A stretch of DNA of 64,000 nucleotides, taken from assembly GCF_002204185.1 (NCBI RefSeq), contig NZ_MXPU01000018.1, positions 78,106 to 142,105 on the forward strand, read 5' to 3'. This document shows positions 43,352 through 52,128 of this stretch, piece by piece. Each line of letters starts with the position of its first letter. Within the stretch, counting starts at the first letter, position 1. The translations under genes and the position numbers were made by a program. Below the pieces are notes generated by a model. It was not told the DNA's origin. It did not search any database and worked only from the letters and a program-made list of their open reading frames with translations. Source of the DNA: Rhizobium esperanzae. Its GTDB lineage: Bacteria; Pseudomonadota; Alphaproteobacteria; Rhizobiales; Rhizobiaceae.

Positions 43352-45201
43352 TGATGGCGTTGCGGATCGAGGATTACGGACTGATCGGCAATATGCTGTC
43401 CGCAGCGCTCGTGGGCAAGAATGGATCGATCGATTGGCTGTGCCTGCCGCGGTTCGATTCACCCGCCTGCTTTGCGGCGCTGCTCGGAACTCCGGACAAC
43501 GGCCGCTGGAAGATCGCACCGGTCGACAAGGTTGTCAGAACCAGGCGGCGCTACCTTCCCGACACTGCAATCCTGGAAACCCTGTTCGAGACGGCGACCG
43601 GCGTCGTTACGCTCGTCGATTTCATGCCGATCAATGAAGGCGATCGCCACGTGGATCTGATCCGCATCGTGACGGGCGTTTCAGGCACCGTCGAAATGGA
43701 TATGGAGCTCGTGCTGAGGTTCGAAAACGGCCAAGCGGTGCCTTGGGTGCGGCGCAAGGATTATGGACTGAGCGCGATCGCCGGGCCCAACGCCGTCGAA
43801 CTCCACACCGCCCTGGAGCTCAAAGGGCGCAACATGAAGACGTTCGCACGTTTCTCGGTGGCAGCCGGCGACAGCGTGCCGATGACGATGTCGTACCATC
43901 CCTCCAACGAGCAGCCGCATTTTGTCCGCGACCGTTCAGAGGAACTCGATCGAGCGACGACATGGTGGCGCGAATGGGTAAAGCACGGGAGCTTTGAAGA
44001 TATGCCCGATGCCTGGCGCGCGCCGGTAGTTCGCTCGTTAATCACGCTCAAGATGCTGATTTACGCGCCGACAGGTGGGATCGTCGCGGCCCCCACGACC
44101 TCGCTTCCAGAAAAGATAGGGGGGCCGCGCAACTGGGACTATCGCTATTGCTGGCTGCGCGACTCGGCACTGACGCTCTATGCGCTTCTGAATTCGGGAT
44201 ATCGCCAGGAGGCGGACGATTGGCGGCAATGGTTGCTGCGCGCAGTGGCGGGCGCTCCGGACCAACTCCAGATCATGTACGGGATCGCGGGTGAGCGATG
44301 GCTGCCCGAGTTCGAGGTTCCGTGGCTGAAAGGCTATGAACGAAGCGTCCCGGTCAGGATCGGCAACGATGCCGCCGGCCAGATGCAGATCGACGTTTAT
44401 GGCGAACTGATCGACACGCTCAACGCCGCGCGTCAGGCGGAGCTGCAGCCGCAGGAGGAGGCTTGGCGGCTGCAAAAGGTGCTGCTCGCTCACCTGGTGG
44501 CCGCTTGGCAGACGCCGGATCGCGGCATCTGGGAAGTGCGCGGGCCGGCGCGGGCGTTCACGCACTCTCGCATGATGGCCTGGGTGGCATTCGACCGAGC
44601 TGTCATCTGCACCGACCGGTACGGTCTTGAAGGCCCGGTGGCGAAGTGGCGTGAGGTGCGACAACAAATTCATGATGAAATCTGCACCAAAGGCTTCGAC
44701 GAGAAGAAGAACAGCTTCGTCCAATACTACGGTGGCAACACCCTCGACGCGAGCCTGCTGCTGATGCCGCAGGTCGGTTTTCTGCCTGCCGACGACCCTC
44801 GCGTCGTTGGCACCATCGCGGCGGTAGAGCGGGAGCTCATGCATGGCGGACTGGTCATGCGCTATTCGACAAACGATACCGACGACGGGGTCGGTGGCGG
44901 AGAAGGAGCATTCCTGGCGTGCAGCTTCTGGCTGGCTGATGCGTATGTGCTTACGGGGCGGCGACAGGATGCGTACCAGTTGTTTGGCCACTTGCTGAGC
45001 CTTCGCAACGAACTAGGTTTGCTCGCGGAGGAGTTCGACACCATCGGCCGGCGCCTGCTCGGCAATTTCCCTCAAGCCTTCTCGCACATTGGCCTGATCA
45101 ACACCGCGCATAATCTTGTTAGCGCGGGGGGACCGGCGAGGCAGCGTGCGGAAAAGACCGCCCCCTGCAAGCCGCACAAGGTCTCATCGGACGCGTTGTA
45201 G
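43351..45201 (+). CDS. GH15 glucoamylase-like glycoside hydrolase
   Basis: 616 aa. The N-terminal beta-sandwich begins RIEDYGLIGNMLSAALVGKN and SIDWLCLPRFDSPACF. The (alpha/alpha)6 catalytic barrel has GGPRNWDYRYCWLRDSALTL, a Glu in YGIAGERWLPEFE, and the second Glu region ELGLLAEEFDTIGRRLLGNF with PQAFSHIGLINTA. This is the trehalase/glucoamylase-like bacterial GH15 group, which may cleave trehalose or maltose-type glucosides. There is no signal peptide, so a cytoplasmic role is likely. It is co-expressed with the SDR under the EcfG-type promoter. Confidence 0.92.
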   Translation: MMALRIEDYGLIGNMLSAALVGKNGSIDWLCLPRFDSPACFAALLGTPDNGRWKIAPVDKVVRTRRRYLPDTAILETLFETATGVVTLVDFMPINEGDRHVDLIRIVTGVSGTVEMDMELVLRFENGQAVPWVRRKDYGLSAIAGPNAVELHTALELKGRNMKTFARFSVAAGDSVPMTMSYHPSNEQPHFVRDRSEELDRATTWWREWVKHGSFEDMPDAWRAPVVRSLITLKMLIYAPTGGIVAAPTTSLPEKIGGPRNWDYRYCWLRDSALTLYALLNSGYRQEADDWRQWLLRAVAGAPDQLQIMYGIAGERWLPEFEVPWLKGYERSVPVRIGNDAAGQMQIDVYGELIDTLNAARQAELQPQEEAWRLQKVLLAHLVAAWQTPDRGIWEVRGPARAFTHSRMMAWVAFDRAVICTDRYGLEGPVAKWREVRQQIHDEICTKGFDEKKNSFVQYYGGNTLDASLLLMPQVGFLPADDPRVVGTIAAVERELMHGGLVMRYSTNDTDDGVGGGEGAFLACSFWLADAYVLTGRRQDAYQLFGHLLSLRNELGLLAEEFDTIGRRLLGNFPQAFSHIGLINTAHNLVSAGGPARQRAEKTAPCKPHKVSSDAL

Positions 45202-45404
45202 CGGCGCGGATACTCTCGGAGCCCCGTTGCGAGCTTAGCTTGAAAAGCGGCTTGTTGTGAATAGAAGAGGTTACCAGCGCCTGAACGGACGTGGATCACA
45301 CGCTCGGATGAATTCCAAGCGTGCTCTGCCTCGGTCTTTCTATGCGCAGCACTGTCTCTAAACCTCCTGGGCTGCAGGCCTCCATTTTCAGTCCACTAGG
45401 TGTC

Positions 45405-45680
45405 CTAGCGTTCGTTTTCGGCCGAGTAGGGGATTTCAGCTTCCTTCAACGCCAATAAGAACAACTCCTGAGCGCTTTCGTCTGAAACAAGCCCGTCATC
45501 GACGCCTTCACAAGCTTCAAGAGCCGCGATGTAAGCCTTTCCGTCCGAGACTGGCCAACGGGCCGATAGGAGATCGAACGCCTGTTTTGCCGATCTTACG
45601 GTGATCGACTTTCGCAGATGTAGAATAACGACACTCTTCCACAAGACACGAGCTCCATCGCCGGCGTGGAACCCGCCCAA
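45405..45680 (-). CDS. DUF982 domain protein (copy 1)
   Basis: Up to 91 aa. The DUF982 core is TVRSAKQAFDLLSARWPVSD, then KAYIAALEACEGVDDGLVS and FLLALKEAEI. The first ~20 residues may not be translated, because the ORF start lies beside the neighbouring gene and a downstream start is possible. DUF982 proteins are small rhizobial proteins of unknown function, often plasmid-borne and multi-copy. Confidence 0.75.
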   Translation of the reverse strand: MGGFHAGDGARVLWKSVVILHLRKSITVRSAKQAFDLLSARWPVSDGKAYIAALEACEGVDDGLVSDESAQELFLLALKEAEIPYSAENER

Positions 45681-45709
45681 CGGAGCGCCCGCTTCGCCCC
45701 AACTTGCGT

Positions 45710-45949
45710 CTACGACGAAGGTTCCCCAGGCTTGTTTTCAGCCATCCTGAGGTCCAGCGCCTGTCGCAACTGGTCTGCTGACAGGTCCGGGTCTGCACTT
45801 AGAAGATCAATGGCGGCAGCGTATGCGGCTTCCGCGCAATTCTCGCTAGCGTCGATGGAGTTCGCGCCACACCAGTCGGCTATTACCTTCGCGAGCATCT
45901 CTATCTGCCGCTCGGAGAGTTCCGGAAGATTTAAGAGGTTTAGAGACAT
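45710..45949 (-). CDS. Small hypothetical protein (79 aa)
   Basis: From ATG 45949 (MSLNLLNLPELSERQIEMLA). It is predicted all-helical and acidic, with ADWCGANSIDASENCAEAAY and DLSADQLRQALDLRMAENK. It lies 29 nt upstream of the DUF982 gene in the same direction, so the two may be co-transcribed. I do not recognise a named family. Confidence 0.6.
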   Translation of the reverse strand: MSLNLLNLPELSERQIEMLAKVIADWCGANSIDASENCAEAAYAAAIDLLSADPDLSADQLRQALDLRMAENKPGEPSS

Positions 45950-46055
45950 CACTGCGGCCCGACCCAAGGCAGGAGCACGTCATCTCCCAATCGGCCTCGC
46001 CCTGCTAAAATCCGCCGACTAGAGTACCGTACGCTTTAATTGGCGCGATGGTATG

Positions 46056-46300
46056 GCCGTCCTCAAGGGGCCGAATTCTACGGAGTGGCATCGGTCACTA
46101 CTTCCAAAGGACTTTATGATCGCCGCCGCGGGTGGCGCTATCGAGCATGTCTACTTCCCGGATTCCGGGCTTGGTCCGATCGTTGTGGTTTCACCGGAGG
46201 GCAACAAGGTGGAAGGCGGCATGTTACGGATCGCGCGGCTATGTGCCGGATCCCGCTGACATCAGCCCGGGAGTCCCACTTCGCAGCCAACACGAAAACT
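46056..46300 (+). pseudogene. Crp/Fnr regulator fragment
   Basis: Reads IEHVYFPDSGLGPIVVVSPE, GNKVEGGM, then after a one-base shift YGSRGYVPDPADISPGVP. These are the beta-barrel residues of the plasmid-type Crp/Fnr proteins, closely like residues of the intact copy at 59218-59991 (IEHVYFLESGLGSIVTVSRK). Both ends are missing and a frameshift is present. Confidence 0.8.
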
Positions 46301-46301
46301 T

Positions 46302-46853
46302 CTACTTGTCTTCCCCTTCCGCCTGGATGCGATCCAGCACTGCTTCCGGCGCAATGTCTTTCTTTAGCTCTTCGACCTCATGGTCCGCCTCGGTCGGAAC
46401 TTCAAGTTTCTTTGCAATGGCTTCGACCATCGCAATCAGGCGTGTCGTTTCATGTTCGTTTAATAAGCTGATCTGGAGGTCGAGGTCGGCGCGGACATTG
46501 TCCTGTGCAGCCATTCGGTTCTGGTTGATCAGGACAAACGTCGAGAGAAAGATCGCCTCGACCGACGCCTCCATCGCGAGGATAACCAGAGAGGGGTCCC
46601 AGAGTTGCACCTGTGGGATCCAACCCACATTTGCGATGATCCAGACGCCATAAAAAACGATGTGAATGTAGACGAACATCATTGAACCAGCAAACTTGCT
46701 GACCGCAGCAGCGGCACGCTCCTGAGCAGATGCTGCGTTCTGGCTCTGCCGGCGGCGCTGCATGATAGCTTCTATGTTGCGGGTTAAGGCGGGTGTTAGT
46801 CCTGCCGCGGCCGGTGTTGTTGGGCTTGTGAGGTCCGGATGGTCGTCATTCAT
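46302..46853 (-). CDS. DUF1003 domain membrane protein
   Basis: 183 aa. The DUF1003 core is seen: FVYIHIVFYGVWIIANVGW (first TM), DPSLVILAMEASVEAIFLST (second TM) and FVLINQNRMAAQDNVRADLD. A Ser/Thr/Pro-rich N-terminus and an acidic C-terminal tail flank it. The role is unknown; such proteins occur in stress-associated loci. No partner gene is adjacent on the same strand. Confidence 0.9.
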   Translation of the reverse strand: MNDDHPDLTSPTTPAAAGLTPALTRNIEAIMQRRRQSQNAASAQERAAAAVSKFAGSMMFVYIHIVFYGVWIIANVGWIPQVQLWDPSLVILAMEASVEAIFLSTFVLINQNRMAAQDNVRADLDLQISLLNEHETTRLIAMVEAIAKKLEVPTEADHEVEELKKDIAPEAVLDRIQAEGEDK

Positions 46854-47046
46854 TGCCTAATCCTGAGATGTGGAAACTGTTGGCAGCGACTTTTCCCGAA
46901 AAGGCGCCTCGTGCAGTCCGATTCGATTAACTCGGCCCCTAGAGCAAGGTTGCTGCGCACTGAGCAATACGTAGAGCAAGGCTCAGGCTCACCCGGTCCG
47001 CAAGCTTTTCCGGAAATGCGGGGGTGGGGCTCAGCGACGACATCCC

Positions 47047-47955
47047 TTAGCGCGCTAGAGGTCTAGCCTCATTCAAATCATTCCGGATCGCGGTGGCCGC
47101 TATGCCCGCCTGCCCCATCGCGGTCCCGATCTGATCCAAGCCAATGACCACATCTCCAGCTGCATACAGCCCAGGTAGGGTTGACCTTTGGTGACTGTCG
47201 ACGATTACGCAGCCGTTCTCCGACAATTCTGCACCGGCAACGGCTGCCAGTTTCGACCGAGCGTCCGATCCAAGCGCCGGGTATATAGACGAAAACTCGC
47301 CGATACCGGAAGCTGTCGCGACTCTGATTGCATCGCGCCCGGGGTCGATGGATTTTACCGGACCTTTCTGGAGGCCGATCTGCAAGTCCCGCAGCCGATC
47401 GACCTCAATCTCCGAGAGCTCGTGTTCCTCTTGCGGTGTGATGATTGTCACGTGTGTCGTATAACTCCGCAGGAACAGCGCCTCCGCAAACGCTCTCGAT
47501 CCGCAACCGATAACAGCCACACGCTTGTCGGTCACCTCGAACCCGTCACAGACAGGGCAGTAGCGGATAAGGCCGCCTGCAACAGCCTCGTCATGACGTT
47601 CGGCCAACATCGGTGGCTTGCGGTCGGTGACACCGGTGGCGAGAAGGACTGTTCGGGCCCGCATGCTGCCGCTGCTGGAGAGAACTCGAAAGCCGACCTG
47701 CTCCTTCCGAAGCTGGCTAACGCCCTCAGCCAGGATCTGAACTTTGTACCTTTGAAGCTGTGTGCGCATCCTGGCGAGAAGCTCCCTTCCGCTGATGCCC
47801 TCCGGGAACCCTGCGAGGTTATGGGAAATCGGAATGGTGGCGGCACGACTGCTATGGTCATCGAATACGGTTGTTGAGAGGTGGTAGCGCGCAAGATAAA
47901 TGGCCGCAGTCAAGCCAGCAGGTCCACCTCCTATGATAATGCAGTCGCGCATCAT
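47047..47955 (-). CDS. Thioredoxin-reductase-like FAD/NAD(P) oxidoreductase
   Basis: 302 aa. The FAD motif is IIIGGGPAGLTAAIYLARY; the redox disulfide is CPVC in IRYCPVCDGFEV (near residue 132); the NAD(P) motif is VIGCGSRAFAEALFL; the second FAD motif is GLYAAGDVVIG. TrxB-type length and domain order are normal. No thioredoxin or other partner is adjacent, so it may serve another small redox protein or be an independent flavoprotein. ATG 47955 or 47952 is the start. Its physiological electron acceptor is unknown. Confidence 0.9.
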   Translation of the reverse strand: MMRDCIIIGGGPAGLTAAIYLARYHLSTTVFDDHSSRAATIPISHNLAGFPEGISGRELLARMRTQLQRYKVQILAEGVSQLRKEQVGFRVLSSSGSMRARTVLLATGVTDRKPPMLAERHDEAVAGGLIRYCPVCDGFEVTDKRVAVIGCGSRAFAEALFLRSYTTHVTIITPQEEHELSEIEVDRLRDLQIGLQKGPVKSIDPGRDAIRVATASGIGEFSSIYPALGSDARSKLAAVAGAELSENGCVIVDSHQRSTLPGLYAAGDVVIGLDQIGTAMGQAGIAATAIRNDLNEARPLAR

Positions 47956-48282
47956 GTCTCCAGACCGTCGCCGCTTAAGATGTCGTAAGGCGCCACTTAC
48001 CGGGTAGCATTCTGATTTCCCTGGGCACGCCCAATAGCTGCTCGCGGGCGGTTAAGTCGGTTCCTCAACGGTTTCCCTCGATAAAGCTGGCGCCGATGCC
48101 GGAGCAGGCCATCTTGCTTCAAGATCGATGCCATCCCCGGAACTCAACGCATGGAGCTTCAGTCATAAATAGGCAAGGCTTGGTCCGCAGCCGCTTAGGC
48201 GATGTTGGAATAACTGACATCGCCCGCATCGACGAGGCAGACCGCTCCGCGGAATCGGAGGGCGTCCGGCGTCCTTTGCCCG
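47956..48282. other. Gene-free stretch
   Basis: 327 nt. The plus frame at 48096-48389 has no recognisable domain and overlaps a real minus-strand gene. I see no terminator or operator motif. Confidence 0.4.
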
Positions 48283-48501
48283 TCACGCGGATATCAAGAT
48301 GGCGATCATCGTTAGTGCGGAGCCAACGCCGGCCCCAGCGAGGCCCGTTGTCATATAGCCGGCAATTCCCCCGGCCTTGCCGTGCCTGATCTCCTCAGCG
48401 GTCCCGAGAACGGCCGCCAGGCCGGCAGCAATCCAGCATGTAAGCGTCAACGTCCCCAAAAGTATCGCCCAGTGCGGTGCGTCGATTGAAAGCACGGTCA
48501 T
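48283..48501 (-). CDS. Small membrane protein (72 aa)
   Basis: ATG 48501 with AAGGG upstream. It has two hydrophobic segments (HWAILLGTLTLTCWIAAGLA and TTGLAGAGVGSALTMIAILI) joined by a charged loop (GTAEEIRHGKAGG). It overlaps the preceding DUF982 gene by 4 nt (ATGA), so they are translated together. Function unknown; pairing with DUF982 is worth noting. Confidence 0.75.
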   Translation of the reverse strand: MTVLSIDAPHWAILLGTLTLTCWIAAGLAAVLGTAEEIRHGKAGGIAGYMTTGLAGAGVGSALTMIAILISA

Positions 48502-48758
48502 GCGAATACCCTTGCGGCGAGCGCCGCCTCCATGAACGCCCTGCGGGCTCCCTCGGCACTTCCACGACGAGCGATGGCATCGACGCATCTGCGCTTGGCG
48601 ACGCCGAACTCACGAGAATTGGTCGACGGCCAGCGATGGAGAAGCGCCGCAAGCGCCGCGTCCGGACCCTCAATGCGCTCACGCATGCCGTGGCCGATCC
48701 GGACGTATACCGGTGGCTTCCAAATGACATGGAAGTCGATGTTGATAACCTTTTCCAT
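48498..48758 (-). CDS. DUF982 domain protein (copy 2)
   Basis: 86 aa from ATG 48758 (GAGGTCTGCA just before it). The DUF982 core is PPVYVRIGHGMRERIEGPDA, ALLHRWPSTNSREFGVAKRR and ARRAFMEAALAARVF. It is longer and more arginine-rich than the other copies. It overlaps the next gene, encoding a two-TM protein, by 4 nt. Confidence 0.82.
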   Translation of the reverse strand: MEKVINIDFHVIWKPPVYVRIGHGMRERIEGPDAALAALLHRWPSTNSREFGVAKRRCVDAIARRGSAEGARRAFMEAALAARVFA

Positions 48759-49153
48759 TGCAGACCTCATTGCCAGTTTTCCCCGACAACCGCCTTCAGC
48801 TGTCCGAGTTCCCAAGCCATAATGGTTGGTCCGTTATCGGACAGCGAGAACATAGGGAGAAGGACGCGATCGTTAATGATCTTACACGAGCGTCGATACT
48901 GAAGGATTCGTTGGAGTTTGCAATCTGAGCATATTTCGACGGCGCCCGCGATGACGCAAAGTTCGTGCAGCGGCGGTGGAGCTGGCTGACGCCGAGTAAG
49001 CGGGGCCGGTCTACATCTCCCGGTCGGACAGGCGGGCCGAGGCGTGCGGAGGGTGCAAAATCGAAAAAGGGAGTCAAACCCGCATAAACGGCTGGACTTA
49101 AGGTGCATCTCACCGCGATTGCATTGGTGAGCTTCAACAAATGCGCACCCTGA
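48759..49153. other. Gene-free stretch
   Basis: 395 nt. The minus frames 48767-49108 and 48796-49161 show no domain or good start. Presumably it contains the promoter for the DUF982/membrane-protein pair. No EcfG consensus found here by eye. Confidence 0.4.
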
Positions 49154-49621
49154 CTATGCAACCGGGCGCGTGATCATCAGCCAGAGAATTCCCAGCACTG
49201 AAGCAAAGGCCGGAAAGCCAAAACAAAACCAGGTCCAGAACAGCCGATGGTATCGCGCCGGCAGCGGCTCACCATTTGCAGCTGCTTCTTTCGCAATCTT
49301 GCGCATCTCCATCTGCATCCAAACGACCGGCAGCCAAAAAGCACCCGTGATGAGATAAAGAACGATCGACCAAACGACCCAGCGCTCCCAAAGGGAATAA
49401 CCGACATACCAGGCGAGCGCTATGCCGGTGACCGGCTGAGCGATCACGGCGGTTGTGGTGAAGACGAAATCCGCAAAGACCACGATCCGCGCGACCGCGG
49501 CCACAGTCTTTGCATTGCCGGTGCGATGCGCGACCAACATGAAAAAGGCGATGCCCGCGCCGGTGCCGAGGAGAACGGTGGCGCCGATGATATGCAGGAA
49601 TTTCAGCACGAAATAGGTCAT
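49154..49621 (-). CDS. DUF2269 integral membrane protein
   Basis: 155 aa from ATG 49621 (GGAGGAGCG upstream). Four to five TM helices: MTYFVLKFLHIIGATVLLGT, GIALAWYVGY, WSIVLYLITGAFWLPVVWMQ, and FCFGFPAFASVLGILWLMIT. The pattern KFLHIIGATVLLGTGAGIA matches DUF2269. Start overlaps the stop of the SDR/DoxX-like gene (ATGA), so they are coupled. Role unknown; possibly redox-linked membrane function. Confidence 0.88.
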   Translation of the reverse strand: MTYFVLKFLHIIGATVLLGTGAGIAFFMLVAHRTGNAKTVAAVARIVVFADFVFTTTAVIAQPVTGIALAWYVGYSLWERWVVWSIVLYLITGAFWLPVVWMQMEMRKIAKEAAANGEPLPARYHRLFWTWFCFGFPAFASVLGILWLMITRPVA

Positions 49622-50904
49622 CGCTCCTCCAAGATTGCGAGAGCAACCAGGTGCAACACGAGGATCGGCCATATCTTTGTCAACGGGCCGAGCGGCTCAT
49701 TCCATAACTCCGGCAATATCGCGGTGGCGGCCGCCGCATAGAAGAGTGACAGCAGGACAGCTGTGTAAAGGCCCCATCGCGCAGTGCGGCGTATGGCGAT
49801 AGCGCATCCAATCGCGATGTCCGTAAGTGCCCCGGCAATAACAGTTGGTGCGGCCAAACTGACTGCCCCGCCCCCCATCATCAGTTCGACACCCTGCTCG
49901 AAACCCGATGTTAGCGAGATTATTCCCGTCGATATCCAGAAGAGGGGCAGCAGCACAAACGTGACCGGCTTCAGGAAGTAAAGCTTGGCAAACCAACGCT
50001 CCTGCACCGAAACAGGCCGACGCGCCAGAGCTTCGTCCAACGACGATGGCCGGATACCGGTGGCGGCTATCCATTCGCTGGGATCACCGACGGCGCCGCG
50101 GACGATCTCCCGTGCGGCCGTGCTTCGAACCGGCGGCCGCCAGCCCAGCAATCCCGCAATATCGCCCAACCGATAGAGAAGGCTGGCGAGCGGGCGGGGC
50201 AGCAGATAACGCTTGGCCGGACGCCAGCCAAGCCATCTGCGGTATTGCGCCACAATCTCTTCAAACTCGAGCGCCTGCGGGCCGACGATTTCGAACGAGA
50301 TTTTCGACGGGGCTGTTTTGTCGAGCAGCCGAATGACGGTTTCGGCGACGTCTTCGAGCTGCACCACCTGAAGTTTCCCGGTCGACGGCATCACTGGCAG
50401 AAACGGCAGCGCCGCAAGTCCGCGAAACAATGCACTAGAGCCGAAGGCCGCATCACCAAGGATCACGGCGGGACGCAGTATTACCCAGTCGAGATCCGTC
50501 TCCATCAAAGCAATATCGCCGGAAAATTTCGTCCGCGAGAACGTCGATGGCTGCTGCCGATCCACTCCAATTGCCGAGAAATGGATAACTCGACGTACAC
50601 CGGATTGCTCGCATGCACGAAACAGCGCTTCCGGTCCCTGCGCGTGGACGCCCGCCATGTTGTGGGTCACTCCGTCCTGCAGTGCCCCGGCGCAATTGAC
50701 GACGGCGTCCATTCCCCCGAGATGATGCAGCCAGGCAGACGGCGCCACTGCTTTGGCCACATCGACTTCGACCCAACTGCCGGTGTCTTCAACCGGCCGT
50801 TTTCCAGGACGCACCACACAGATGATATCATGTCCGCATGCCACTAGCCGGGCGCAAACGGCACTGCCAACAAGTCCTGTTGCGCCGGTAACAAGGATTT
50901 TCAT
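49618..50904 (-). CDS. NAD(P)-binding epimerase-type SDR fused to a DoxX-like membrane domain
   Basis: 428 aa from ATG 50904. N-terminal atypical SDR/NmrA domain (1-290): ILVTGATGLVGSAVCARLVA, then VIHFSAIGVDRQQPSTFSRT and LDWVILRPAVILGDAAFGSS. C-terminal part (~300-428) has four TM helices (FVLLPLFWISTGIISLTSGF; WGLYTAVLLSLFYAAAATAI) of the DoxX-like type. It is a known fusion that may handle quinones or lipid-like substrates at the membrane. It is translationally coupled to the DUF2269 gene. A weak EcfG-like GGAAC-N17-GGTT (CGTT expected) lies upstream near 50935-50960. Confidence 0.88.
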   Translation of the reverse strand: MKILVTGATGLVGSAVCARLVACGHDIICVVRPGKRPVEDTGSWVEVDVAKAVAPSAWLHHLGGMDAVVNCAGALQDGVTHNMAGVHAQGPEALFRACEQSGVRRVIHFSAIGVDRQQPSTFSRTKFSGDIALMETDLDWVILRPAVILGDAAFGSSALFRGLAALPFLPVMPSTGKLQVVQLEDVAETVIRLLDKTAPSKISFEIVGPQALEFEEIVAQYRRWLGWRPAKRYLLPRPLASLLYRLGDIAGLLGWRPPVRSTAAREIVRGAVGDPSEWIAATGIRPSSLDEALARRPVSVQERWFAKLYFLKPVTFVLLPLFWISTGIISLTSGFEQGVELMMGGGAVSLAAPTVIAGALTDIAIGCAIAIRRTARWGLYTAVLLSLFYAAAATAILPELWNEPLGPLTKIWPILVLHLVALAILEER

Positions 50905-51189
50905 ACGGACGACCTTCGCACTCAGAAGCCCCGAACCTGTGCGTGCCGGATTTCGTTCCAGCGCCCTTCCTCGTGCCAATGCCTGGATAACATTTGAAAT
51001 GCGTCAAGCAAGCAATTCCGAGTGCTTGAGTTCCTAGATCGCGTCTGCTCAATGCCGGCGGCTTGACTGATGCACGAAAGACGGTCTCACAACGGCGCTT
51101 GCCTGGAATGACAAAGCCTGAGCAGTTGAACCTGTTCGAGCCGGCGACCCGTTAATTGTCGGCATCGAGAACCGAGCCTACCCGTGATT

Positions 51190-51299
51190 ATTGTTGCCCG
51201 GCCCGCGCCCCGCATTCGATCTTTGGGATGAATTCAAGACGCTGTTGAGTTTTTGCCTGCATAACCAGCAAGCGTCTTTATATTTGCTAGCGTTAACAG
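51190..51299. other. Leader of the hicA remnant
   Basis: AT-richer sequence with a possible upstream promoter for the decayed HicA remnant. No separate gene. The gap from 50905 to 51190 likewise shows nothing I recognise beyond the SDR-DoxX promoter region. Confidence 0.3.
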
Positions 51300-51542
51300 C
51301 AAGCAGAAAGACCCTTGCGGCGTATTCAAGGACCCGGTCTCGGGAACCATTGATGGGCCCCTACAGAGAATCTGCTTGTGGCTGCCGGAGCCGACGTCAT
51401 TGAGAGGAACGGTTCCCGCATTAAGTTTGAAAAAGACGGGATCATTGCGAGCTTCCATCGACCTCATCCGGACAAGGAAGCAAAGAGTTATCAGGTGCGC
51501 GATGCTCGCGAGTTCCTGATGCAGATTCGAATAACGCCATGA
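51300..51542 (+). pseudogene. hicA: hicA toxin gene, decayed
   Basis: The 3' part is clean: NLLVAAGADVIERNGSRIKF, then EKDGIIASFHRPHPDKEAKS with the family His and YQVRDAREFLMQI. Upstream pieces (NSKQ, FKDPVSGTI) fit the N-terminus of this HicA type but occur in different frames and are followed by a TGA before the clean part. The gene is broken by at least two indels. Its stop overlaps the hicB start (ATGA). Confidence 0.82.
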
Positions 51543-51790
51543 ACACCATGACCTACAACGGGTCTCACGCTTGCATCGGATTCGACGCTGAGGACGATGT
51601 GTTTTTCGGCAAGATTGCAGGTATCTCCGATGTATTCGGCTTTCACGGTCTCAAGAAAGCCTTCCATGAGGCAGTCGATGACTACCTCGAGACCTGCAGG
51701 AAAATCGGCAAAGGGCCTCAGCGCCCCTCTTCTGGGAAGATGATGGTTCGTGTCGCTCCCGAAGTCCATCGGTTTTTTGCCCACGATCAG
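51539..51790 (+). pseudogene. hicB: hicB antitoxin gene, truncated
   Basis: Starts well: MNTMTYNGSHACIGFDAEDD and VFFGKIAGISDVFGFHG, then lacks about five residues before LKKAFHEAVDDYLETCRKIG. The body ends near SGKMMVRVAPEVH, after which the frame reads unrelated sequence to 52018. The usual C-terminal DNA-binding part is missing. Confidence 0.82.
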
Positions 51791-52128
51791 GATCGTGCTG
51801 AACCGCACGGCATCTTTTGCCGCCAGCATTCCCACCCGGGTTCGAATACTTTCTTGTCACGCGAGCCCGCGCTTCTATGCTTCATTGTGGACGAACGCCA
51901 AGTCGGCAGATCGCCTTGTCTGCTGCAGGACTTCAAAGAGCAGCGCAGCTTGACGTACGTTCCCCTCGCGCTCCGCCAGCCCCTGCCCGTCAGTGTGTCG
52001 GCGGCTGGCGACTACTAGTTTGTGGACTGCATACCGGGACGATCAGGGACGACGACTGGGACACCGCTCCGGTGGAGCAGCATTGTCCTGACGGGTTCTC
52101 CTGTCGCCGGCGCTGCAACTGATTGGGT
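51791..52128. other. Debris after hicB
   Basis: About 340 nt. The frame continuing from the hicB remnant (for example SREPALLCFIVDERQVGRSP) and other frames give no recognisable protein. It may be part of the sequence that replaced the hicB 3' end. Confidence 0.35.

Noticed and set aside
48767..49161. Two minus-strand frames between DUF982 copy 2 and the DUF2269 gene
   Set aside because: No recognisable domain, start or composition; probably intergenic.
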